DNA of 64,000 nt from an uncultured Eubacteriales bacterium (lineage in GTDB: Bacteria; Bacillota; Clostridia; Oscillospirales; UBA644): assembly GCA_934501435.1 (NCBI GenBank), contig CAKSTW010000002.1, positions 253,508 through 317,507 of the forward strand, read 5' to 3'. The position numbers and the translations under genes are program-made. Of the stretch, positions 32,303-38,278 are shown one piece after another (position 1 is the stretch's first letter; each line of letters begins with the position of its first letter). The notes below the pieces were generated by a model. The model searched no databases. It saw only the letters and a program-made list of their open reading frames with translations, and was not told where the DNA came from.

Positions 32303-33199
32303 ATGAAAAAGTACAGACCTACGCGATATAAGGAAGGAACACCGGAAGTTCCGGTCAAAAAGAAAAACGGCTGGATATATACCGTTCTTATCGTCTTTTT
32401 TGCACTGATATTCGCCGTTTCTCTGTTCTTTATAGTTAAAGACCTGCTTGCGGAAAATGAAACCTCCGAAACGATAAACGGAGTTCTTTCCTTAAAGCCC
32501 GTCGATAAAAACGGGAACGGAACGAACGACGGCAAAACGGAGGAAAACGACCCGAAAGCAATATATTCGCTCGGCGACTTCTCGGCGTTCACTTCGGTGA
32601 ATTCCGATACCGTCGGCTGGTTCTATATGCCCTGCAACACCTCGTCGAGGGGACTTCCGATAGAGCTTCCGCTTCTTTGGAAAGACCTTTCGGATAAAAA
32701 TGAGCAGAATTTTTATCTTTCTCACGATTTTTACGGCAGAGAAAGCGATAACGGCTGGGTTTATATTTCCGACGCCTGCGAGGGCAGGGATATAACGAAA
32801 AACCGCAATCTGCTTATCTACGGTCACGCACGAAGCTATAAAATGTTCGGCGGACTTAAAAACCTCAATACCGACAAGGCATGGCAGGCGGACGCCGACA
32901 GCCACTATATCAAGATAAGCACGCCGTATGAAGATTCGGTCTGGGAGATTTTCTCCTGGCACGAAACGACCGTCTACGACAGCTATTGGCAGACGGAATT
33001 CAAGGACGACGCCGAATTCCTCGAATATGCAAACAGGGTTCAGAGTCAGGATCAGCTCAAGTGTTTTACGAAATTCAATTTCACAAAGGACGACAGAATT
33101 ATGACCCTGTCGACCTGCAAATCGCTCAACGAAGACGTCCGAGTTGCGGTTCACGCGAAACTGATAACTTCGGTCAAACGCGAAACGACAACAGAATAA
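32303..33199 (+). CDS. srtB: Class B sortase
   Basis: This 298-residue membrane-anchored transpeptidase has an N-terminal TM helix (about 25-46) and a sortase domain with His175 in LIYGHARSYKMFGGL, catalytic Cys272 in MTLSTCK and Arg280 in DVRVAVHAKL. The class B helix insertion (DAEFLEYANRVQSQDQLK) is present. It cleaves NPxT-type signals and joins proteins to the wall. No substrate gene is adjacent, but the protein at 16452-18329 ends in NPNTAD. No isd or pilin genes are present. Confidence 0.93.
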   Translation: MKKYRPTRYKEGTPEVPVKKKNGWIYTVLIVFFALIFAVSLFFIVKDLLAENETSETINGVLSLKPVDKNGNGTNDGKTEENDPKAIYSLGDFSAFTSVNSDTVGWFYMPCNTSSRGLPIELPLLWKDLSDKNEQNFYLSHDFYGRESDNGWVYISDACEGRDITKNRNLLIYGHARSYKMFGGLKNLNTDKAWQADADSHYIKISTPYEDSVWEIFSWHETTVYDSYWQTEFKDDAEFLEYANRVQSQDQLKCFTKFNFTKDDRIMTLSTCKSLNEDVRVAVHAKLITSVKRETTTE

Positions 33200-33202
33200 A
33201 GA

Positions 33203-33233
33203 AAGCACCCACTTTTGTGGGGGCTTCCTTGTT
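33203..33233 (+). terminator. Probable terminator after srtB
   Basis: AAGC-CCCAC / GTGGG-GCTT stem with one mismatch and a TTTT loop, followed by CCTTGTTT; the U tract is weak. Confidence 0.55.
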
Positions 33234-33289
33234 TCAATTACGGCTTTATTCTGATATAGTATATATATAAATATCCGAAAGGAGAAATT

Positions 33290-33766
33290 ATGAAACGGAC
33301 GGCTGTTATTCTTTTGGCTTTTTGCATAGTTCTTCTTTTTTCGGGCTGCACCGAAAAACATAATGAAAAGCTTCCTGCGGCTTCGGTAAAATATCTGATA
33401 AAGCCTGCGGCTGCAAGCGAAGAAACGGATATCGATGATGTTATCGCGGCTTTTTCGGCTCTTTGCAGAAGCAAGGAGTGTTCCGATTACCGCATAGACG
33501 GCGACGCTGTTGAAAAACTCGGAAAAGCGGGAAGTCGCTATGAATTATACAAAATTGTTCCGCCCGACGCGACAGGGGCTGCCGTTATGACATACGGCAC
33601 ATTTCAGGGCTTTGAGATTGTTTCGGGAATGAAACACAGCCCGTCCGAATTCGCCTTGTATCTGTTTGACACGCAGGATAAAGTTATGTATACAATAGAA
33701 GACGGCGAGGGATTTGTAGACTTTTCGGAAGTATACCGACTGCTGCCGCAGAATATGAAAAGATAA
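33290..33766 (+). CDS. Small lipoprotein of unknown function
   Basis: This 158-residue lipoprotein has a signal peptide and lipobox LFSGC (Cys20). The mature part has a KYLIKP segment, two more cysteines (CRSKEC, about 59-64) that could form a disulphide, and a C-terminal domain with alternating hydrophobic strands. No family is recognised. It has a GAAAGGAG site and a terminator close behind, so it is monocistronic. A weak -10 (TATAGT) lies about 30 bases upstream. Confidence 0.78.
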   Translation: MKRTAVILLAFCIVLLFSGCTEKHNEKLPAASVKYLIKPAAASEETDIDDVIAAFSALCRSKECSDYRIDGDAVEKLGKAGSRYELYKIVPPDATGAAVMTYGTFQGFEIVSGMKHSPSEFALYLFDTQDKVMYTIEDGEGFVDFSEVYRLLPQNMKR

Positions 33767-33767
33767 A

Positions 33768-33796
33768 AAGGGAAGCACTTTTCGGGTGCTTCCCTT
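33768..33796. terminator. Bidirectional terminator between the lipoprotein gene and mnmA
   Basis: AAGGGAAGCAC-TTTTCGG-GTGCTTCCCTT, an 11-bp perfect stem serving convergent genes. Confidence 0.88.
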
Positions 33797-33800
33797 AAAT

Positions 33801-34865
33801 TCAGCAAATAACGCCGCCGCCGAGGACGGTGTCTCCGTCGTAGAAGACCGCCGCCTGACCTTTTGTCGCGGCTCGCTGCGGTTCGTCAAAGACTATTTTC
33901 ACGCTGTCGTCGCCCGTAACAAACACGGTCGCGGGCGTTTCGGGCTGGCGGTATCTTATCTTAACCTTTGCCCTGAAAGTTTCGGGCGGATTTTCAAACG
34001 CGATAAAATTCACGTCGCGAACGGAGATTTCCTTTGTGAAAAGGTCTTCGTTTCGTCCGAGAACGATTCTGTTTTCGTCGGGCAGAATGTCGCAGACATA
34101 AAGAGGGAAGTCGGAAGAAATCCCGAGCCCTTTTCTCTGACCTTTCGTGTAGCCGATTATCCCCTTGTGCTTTCCGAGAATTTTTCCGTCTTTATCGGTA
34201 AAATCGCCCGACGGATAGCCTTTTCCGGTATAGTTCCTGATAAATTTCGCATAATCGCCGTCGGGAACGAAACAGATATCCTGGCTGTCGGGCTTCTGTG
34301 CGTTATAAAACCCGTTTTCTTCGGCAATTTTCCGTGTTTCGTCTTTGTTCATTTTTCCGAGCGGAAAAGCGGTGTGGGCAAGTTCGTCCTGCGTCAGCGA
34401 ATACAAAACATAGCTCTGGTCTTTTTTCGGGTCGGCGGCTTTTTTTAAGAGATAGCGGCCGCCCTCTTTTTCTATATTCGCGTAATGCCCCGTGACGATT
34501 TTTTCGCAGCCGAGTTCCTTTGCACGCAGATAAAGCTTTTCGAATTTCAGATATCTGTTGCAGTCGATACAGGGGTTCGGCGTTCTTCCGTTTTCATAGT
34601 CGGAAATGAATTTCGAAATGACTTTTTCTTTGAAACCGTCGGTGAAATTGAAAACATAATATTTCATTCCGAGTCTGTACGCGACCTGACGGGCGTCTTC
34701 GACGTCGTCAAGCGAACAGCAGGATTTTTCCCTCGGAATACCTGCGTCTTCATTCGAAAAAAGCCGCATTGTAACGCCTATACATTCATACCCCGATTTC
34801 TGCATGAGATAAGCGGCGACGGAAGAATCCACGCCGCCGCTCATGGCGATAAGTGCCTTTTTCAT
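33801..34865 (-). CDS. mnmA: tRNA-specific 2-thiouridylase
   Basis: This 354-residue enzyme makes 2-thiouridine at position 34 of tRNA Lys/Glu/Gln. It has the PP-loop SGGVDSSVAAY (about 9-19), catalytic cysteines in TPNPCIDCNRYLKF and SQDICFVPDGDY, and the C-terminal domain with KGIIGYTKGQRKGLG. Its start codon shares one base with the cysK stop (TAATG), so translation is coupled. Pairing of a cysteine synthase with a sulphur-using tRNA enzyme, without a cysteine desulphurase in between, is unusual. Confidence 0.96.
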   Translation of the reverse strand: MKKALIAMSGGVDSSVAAYLMQKSGYECIGVTMRLFSNEDAGIPREKSCCSLDDVEDARQVAYRLGMKYYVFNFTDGFKEKVISKFISDYENGRTPNPCIDCNRYLKFEKLYLRAKELGCEKIVTGHYANIEKEGGRYLLKKAADPKKDQSYVLYSLTQDELAHTAFPLGKMNKDETRKIAEENGFYNAQKPDSQDICFVPDGDYAKFIRNYTGKGYPSGDFTDKDGKILGKHKGIIGYTKGQRKGLGISSDFPLYVCDILPDENRIVLGRNEDLFTKEISVRDVNFIAFENPPETFRAKVKIRYRQPETPATVFVTGDDSVKIVFDEPQRAATKGQAAVFYDGDTVLGGGVIC

Positions 34866-35797
34866 TATTCGTTAAAGAGGGCTGTCGACAGATATCTGTC
34901 GCCGGTGTCGGGAAGAAGAGCAACAATGGTTTTGCCCTCGTTTTCGGGACGCTTTGCAATTTCTATTGCCGCGTGGAGAGCGGCTCCGGAAGAAATTCCG
35001 ACAAGAACGCCTTCCTTTTTGCCGATAAGTCTGCCTGCCGCAAATGCTTCTTCGTTTTCGACGGGGAAAATTTCGTCGTAAACTTTGGTGTCGAGAACAT
35101 CGGGAACAAAGCCTGCACCGATTCCCTGAATTTTATGTGCTCCGGCAACGCCTTTCGAAAGAACGGGGGAGGAAGCGGGTTCGACGGCTACGACTTTGAT
35201 GTCGGGGTTCTTTTCTTTGAGATATTTGCCGACTCCGGTAACGGTTCCGCCGGTGCCGACGCCCGCGATAAAGAAGTCGACTTTTCCGTCGGTATCTTCG
35301 TAAATTTCGGGACCTGTCGTTTCATAATGAGCCTTGGGGTTTGCCGGGTTTACGAACTGACCGGGGATAAAGGAATTCGGAGTTTCAGCTGCAAGTTCTG
35401 CGGCTTTCGCGATAGCACCTTTCATTCCCTTTGCACCTTCGGTGAGGACGAGTTCGGCACCGTAGGCTTTCATCAACTGACGGCGTTCTACCGACATCGT
35501 TTCGGGCATTACTATTATTATACGGTAACCTCTTGCCGCAGCGACCGCCGCAAGTCCTATTCCGGTGTTTCCGGAGGTCGGTTCGATAATTACCGAACCG
35601 GGAACGAGTTTGCCTGCTTTTTCGGCGTCGTCTATCATCGCTTTTGCGATTCTGTCTTTAACCGAGCCTGCCGGATTGAAATATTCGAGCTTTGCCAATA
35701 TCTTTGCTTTGAGTGAAAATTCTTTTTCGATGTGTGTGAGTTCGAGAAGGGGGGTCTTTCCTATAAGTTCGTCTGCGGATTTATAAATGCGTGCCAT
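34865..35797 (-). CDS. cysK: Cysteine synthase (O-acetylserine sulphhydrylase)
   Basis: This 310-residue PLP enzyme makes cysteine from O-acetylserine and sulphide. The PLP lysine lies in the NPAGSVKDRIA motif (about 41-51), the substrate loop is EPTSGNTGIGLA, and the phosphate cup is GVGTGGTVTGVG. The ribosome-binding site AAAGGAG is 9 bases from ATG. It lies behind a 250-base leader with a SigA promoter, a palindrome, a Cys-rich leader ORF and an intrinsic terminator. That strongly suggests control by cysteine supply. mnmA follows in the same operon. cysE is not nearby. Confidence 0.97.
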   Translation of the reverse strand: MARIYKSADELIGKTPLLELTHIEKEFSLKAKILAKLEYFNPAGSVKDRIAKAMIDDAEKAGKLVPGSVIIEPTSGNTGIGLAAVAAARGYRIIIVMPETMSVERRQLMKAYGAELVLTEGAKGMKGAIAKAAELAAETPNSFIPGQFVNPANPKAHYETTGPEIYEDTDGKVDFFIAGVGTGGTVTGVGKYLKEKNPDIKVVAVEPASSPVLSKGVAGAHKIQGIGAGFVPDVLDTKVYDEIFPVENEEAFAAGRLIGKKEGVLVGISSGAALHAAIEIAKRPENEGKTIVALLPDTGDRYLSTALFNE

Positions 35798-35840
35798 AAT
35801 TATTATCTCCTTTATATATATGTTGTCGGTTCGGTTCTTT

Positions 35841-35879
35841 TCAGCCCCGACATCGGAAGCCCGACATGTATTTTTTCAT
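35841..35879 (-). CDS. Possible second mini-ORF in the cysK leader
   Basis: A 12-codon frame (MKKYMSGFRCRG) follows the attenuator terminator and precedes cysK. A weak GAGGGTG lies 5 bases upstream of its ATG. It holds one cysteine codon near its end, and its last codons overlap the second copy of the 12-nt repeat. The frame is too short to support on its own and may be chance. Confidence 0.3.
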   Translation of the reverse strand: MKKYMSGFRCRG

Positions 35880-35893
35880 TTTTACACCCTCTT

Positions 35894-35923
35894 AAATAAA
35901 AAACGGAGAACCGAAGTCCTCCG
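35894..35923 (-). terminator. Intrinsic terminator inside the cysK leader (candidate attenuator)
   Basis: On the minus strand CGGAGGAC-TTCG-GTTCTCCG, an 8-bp stem with one G-U pair and a TTCG tetraloop, is followed by TTTTTT. It stands between the leader ORF and cysK, with no other gene to terminate. Its 5' arm includes GGACTT (35919-35914), complementary to AAGTCC (35945-35940), which overlaps the leader stop codon. Confidence 0.88.
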
Positions 35924-35943
35924 AAATTTCTTTCTTTACGGAC

Positions 35944-36015
35944 TTATGTATGTATGACAAAGCAAGCGCCGCAGGGGCACATACAGCTGTTTGTCATACA
36001 TACGGTTCTTTTCAT
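35944..36015 (-). CDS. 23-residue cysteine-rich leader peptide upstream of cysK
   Basis: This short ORF has a near-ideal ribosome-binding site, AAGGAGAT, 7 bases before ATG. It encodes MKRTVCMTNSCMCPCGACFV plus IHT, with five cysteines at 6, 11, 13, 15 and 18. It lies about 40 bases after a perfect SigA promoter and just before an intrinsic terminator that precedes cysK. Clustered cysteine codons in front of a cysteine biosynthesis gene are the hallmark of a leader peptide for ribosome-mediated attenuation. The ORF also contains a perfect 14-bp inverted repeat around the Cys codons. A stand-alone metal-binding or secreted peptide is possible but less economical. Confidence 0.8.
   Translation of the reverse strand: MKRTVCMTNSCMCPCGACFVIHT
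35948..36003 (-). repeat. Perfect 14-bp inverted repeat within the leader ORF
   Basis: GTATGTATGACAAA (36003-35990) and TTTGTCATACATAC (35961-35948) on the minus strand are exact reverse complements enclosing 28 bases with four of the five Cys codons. The hairpin would form only when no ribosome occupies the ORF. Confidence 0.92.
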
Positions 36016-36037
36016 TTCCAATATCTCCTTTTAATTC

Positions 36038-36054
36038 CCTACCTGTTTGGTAGG
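36038..36054. promoter_or_regulatory. 17-nt palindrome at the cysK transcription start (Rrf2-type operator candidate)
   Basis: CCTACC-AAACA-GGTAGG on the minus strand is a perfect 6-5-6 inverted repeat starting 7 bases after the -10 box, so a bound protein would block initiation. Cysteine and Fe-S genes of Firmicutes are often controlled by Rrf2-family repressors (CymR, IscR); assignment to that family is inference. Confidence 0.6.
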
Positions 36055-36061
36055 TGTTTAC

Positions 36062-36090
36062 AGTATAGCACGCTTTTTTGCGGCTGTCAA
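36062..36090 (-). promoter_or_regulatory. SigA promoter of the cysK-mnmA operon
   Basis: TTGACA (36090-36085), 17-base spacer, TATACT (36067-36062) on the minus strand; close to consensus. Confidence 0.93.
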
Positions 36091-36214
36091 GAGGAAAAAT
36101 CGTAAAAAACTGTGAACTTGAACGGCAAATAAAAATTTTCAAAAACCGCAAAAAAGTGAGAAATAATGCGAAAAACAAAGAAAATCGAAGAAAACACATT
36201 GTGAAAAGCAATTT

Positions 36215-36231
36215 TCTGACTAAATCTGACT
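36215..36231 (-). promoter_or_regulatory. Degenerate CtsR-like direct heptad repeat
   Basis: On the minus strand AGTCAGA-TTT-AGTCAGA has the 7-3-7 spacing of a CtsR box, with two mismatches per heptad, just upstream of the ctsR -35 element. Confidence 0.4.
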
Positions 36232-36241
36232 TTTACGGGAC

Positions 36242-36270
36242 TTGCGTTTGGTGCGTCCCGGATATATAAT
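36242..36270 (+). promoter_or_regulatory. SigA promoter of the ctsR operon
   Basis: TTGCGT (36242-36247), 17-base spacer, TATAAT (36265-36270). A 6-bp inverted repeat CGGGAC/GTCCCG (36236-36260) brackets the -35 box. Confidence 0.85.
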
Positions 36271-36284
36271 GTACGCAGATAAAA

Positions 36285-36301
36285 GGTCAAAGAAAGTCAA
36301 A
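36285..36301 (+). promoter_or_regulatory. CtsR operator
   Basis: GGTCAAA-GAA-AGTCAAA matches the CtsR direct heptad repeat (A/G)GTCAAA-N3-(A/G)GTCAAA exactly. It lies just downstream of the -10 box, at the start of the transcript. Confidence 0.93.
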
Positions 36302-36321
36302 GACAGAACGGAGAGAGAAAA

Positions 36322-36777
36322 ATGAAATCAAGCGATATCATAACAGAGTTTATAATGAATATGCTCGAAGACGAGGGCGGAGAACTTGAACTTAAAAGAA
36401 ACGAACTTGCTCAACGGTTCAACGTTGTTCCGAGCCAGATAAATTATGTTATATCGTCCCGATTCACCCCCGAAATGGGATATCTTATCGAGAGCAAAAG
36501 GGGCGGCGGCGGATATATAAGAATAAGAAGAGTCGTCCGCAGTCCGGCTGTCGGAATAATGCATATCGTGAACAATATCGGGGAAAAACTCAATGCGTTC
36601 GACGCGCAGGCGCTTCTCCGCAGTATGGAGGACAACGGATATATCGACGGGAAGGAACGGTGCGTGATGAGCGCCGCCGCAAGCGACAGCGCATATCAGT
36701 CGGTGCCGCCGCTTGCCCGAGATAAACTCCGGGCGTCCCTTGTGAAAAATATGCTTTTATCTTTAATAGTAAAATAA
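36322..36777 (+). CDS. ctsR: Transcriptional repressor CtsR
   Basis: This 151-residue repressor of class III heat-shock genes has an N-terminal winged helix-turn-helix (about 1-65, with LAQRFNVVPSQINYVISSRF and the RGGGGYIRIRR wing) and a C-terminal domain that senses McsB/ClpC state. It is the first gene of ctsR-mcsA-mcsB-clpC and has a perfect CtsR box at its own promoter. Under heat, the wing loses grip on DNA and McsB helps to deliver CtsR to ClpCP. Confidence 0.96.
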   Translation: MKSSDIITEFIMNMLEDEGGELELKRNELAQRFNVVPSQINYVISSRFTPEMGYLIESKRGGGGYIRIRRVVRSPAVGIMHIVNNIGEKLNAFDAQALLRSMEDNGYIDGKERCVMSAAASDSAYQSVPPLARDKLRASLVKNMLLSLIVK

Positions 36778-36789
36778 GGAGTGATATAT

Positions 36790-37290
36790 ATGCTTTGTCA
36801 GAAATGTAATAAACGTGAAGCGACAACTCACCTTTCGGAAAATATAAACGGAGTCAAAAAAGAAAGACATCTTTGCAGCGAATGTGCCGCCGAAGAGGGG
36901 ATAGATATGAGTTTCCCGACCTTTGATTTCGGAAACTTCGATTTCGGTTTCGGTTCTCTGCTTTCTTCGTTTTTCGGAAACGAGGAAAGAGGGCTTCCGG
37001 GCGAAAAGAAATGCCCGACCTGCGGCAGAACTCTTTCGGAAATTTCGCGAACGGGCAACGTCGGCTGTCCCGACTGTTACAAAACGTTTGAAAAAGAACT
37101 TCGCCCGATGCTCCTTAAAGTCCACAGGGGCGAAAATCACAAGGGCTCGGTTCCCCGTTCGTCCCCCGAAAAGAAAGTTTCGACCGACGCCTTAAAGGAG
37201 GAACTCAAAGCGGCGATCGAACGCGAAGACTTTGAAAAAGCCGCGGTGCTCCGTGATAAGATAAGAGAGGAGGAAGGTAAAAATGAGTAA
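36790..37290 (+). CDS. mcsA: McsA, zinc-binding activator of the McsB arginine kinase
   Basis: This 166-residue protein has paired CxxC zinc sites (CQKC and CSEC, then CPTC and CPDC), a Phe/Gly-rich stretch (about 48-72) and a C-terminal UVR domain (about 130-163, LKAAIEREDFEKAAVLRDKI). It stimulates McsB. The ATG at 36790 is 7 bases after AAGGAGTG; a GTG nine bases earlier overlaps that site and is rejected. It overlaps mcsB by 8 bases. Confidence 0.95.
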   Translation: MLCQKCNKREATTHLSENINGVKKERHLCSECAAEEGIDMSFPTFDFGNFDFGFGSLLSSFFGNEERGLPGEKKCPTCGRTLSEISRTGNVGCPDCYKTFEKELRPMLLKVHRGENHKGSVPRSSPEKKVSTDALKEELKAAIEREDFEKAAVLRDKIREEEGKNE

Positions 37291-38266
37291 TTCTATTCTT
37301 ATTTCTTCCAGAGTACGTCTTGCAAGAAACCTTGCGGACGCAAAATTCGTTACTATGCTTTCCAAAAAAGAAAAAGAGGAAGTAAAAGAGCGTATCCACG
37401 AGCATATAAAAAAGGATAACCCCTTTATGCTCGACTATATAGATATGGAAAGTCTCGACCCGGCGCATACGGGCGCTCTTATCGAAGACCACACCATAAG
37501 CCCCGAATTTGCCGAAAACAAAGAGGGCGAAGCGCTGCTTGTCAATCATTCCGAAAGAATTTCGGTAATGATAAACGAGGAGGACCACCTCCGTATTCAG
37601 GCTTTGTCTTCCGACGGCGACCTTGAGGCGCTTTACGAAAAAGCCAAAAAAGTCGACGACTGGTTCGACGGCGCGTTCCCTTACGCTTTTTCCGAAAAAT
37701 TCGGATACCTGACCTGCTGTCCGACAAACCTCGGAACGGCGCTCCGCGTTTCGGTCATGGTCCATCTTCCCGCGCTCACCGAGAGCGGAAAAATAGGCGA
37801 AGTTTCTTCGTCCCTTTCGAAGATAGGCGTAACTTTCCGCGGACTTTACGGAGAGGGTTCGAAAGCGTACGGAAACATCTATCAGATTTCGAACAGCGTG
37901 TCGCTCGGCGTTTCCGAAAAAGAAATAATCGGGCTTATAAAGAGAACTCTTTCGCAGCTCGAAAAGAGCGAAAAGGAAATGCGGAAAAAACTGCTTGAAG
38001 ATCCTTCGGTAGAAGACAGGATATTCCGCAGCTACGGAATTTTAACAAACGCAAGAATGATATCGTCGAAAGAAGCGACGGCTCTTCTTTCCGATCTGAG
38101 AATGGGCGCGGCTGAAGGTCTTTTCGATATTTCAACCGAAAAGATCGACAGTCTTGAGACCCGTATCCAGCCGTACAATATGTCGCTTACCGCCGACAGC
38201 GGGGATGAAAGGACCCGTGACGCGGCAAGAGCGGAGACTTTGAGAAAAGAGATCTCCGCACGATAA
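37283..38266 (+). CDS. mcsB: Protein arginine kinase McsB
   Basis: This 327-residue ATP:guanido phosphotransferase-fold kinase phosphorylates arginine residues of proteins, marking them for ClpCP. It has SSRVRLARNLAD at the N-terminus, the loop NKEGEALLVNHSERISVMIN with the active-site region, LTCCPTNLGTALRVSVMVHL with the essential Cys, and SKIGVTFRGLYGEG. The order ctsR-mcsA-mcsB-clpC is the standard Firmicutes operon. Confidence 0.97.
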   Translation: MSNSILISSRVRLARNLADAKFVTMLSKKEKEEVKERIHEHIKKDNPFMLDYIDMESLDPAHTGALIEDHTISPEFAENKEGEALLVNHSERISVMINEEDHLRIQALSSDGDLEALYEKAKKVDDWFDGAFPYAFSEKFGYLTCCPTNLGTALRVSVMVHLPALTESGKIGEVSSSLSKIGVTFRGLYGEGSKAYGNIYQISNSVSLGVSEKEIIGLIKRTLSQLEKSEKEMRKKLLEDPSVEDRIFRSYGILTNARMISSKEATALLSDLRMGAAEGLFDISTEKIDSLETRIQPYNMSLTADSGDERTRDAARAETLRKEISAR

Positions 38267-38278
38267 GGAGGAATTATT

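Noticed and set aside
35948..36003. The 14-bp inverted repeat as the terminal repeats of a miniature transposable element
   Set aside because: The spacer is only 28 bases, no target-site duplication flanks it, and it lies exactly inside an ORF with a good ribosome-binding site between promoter and terminator.
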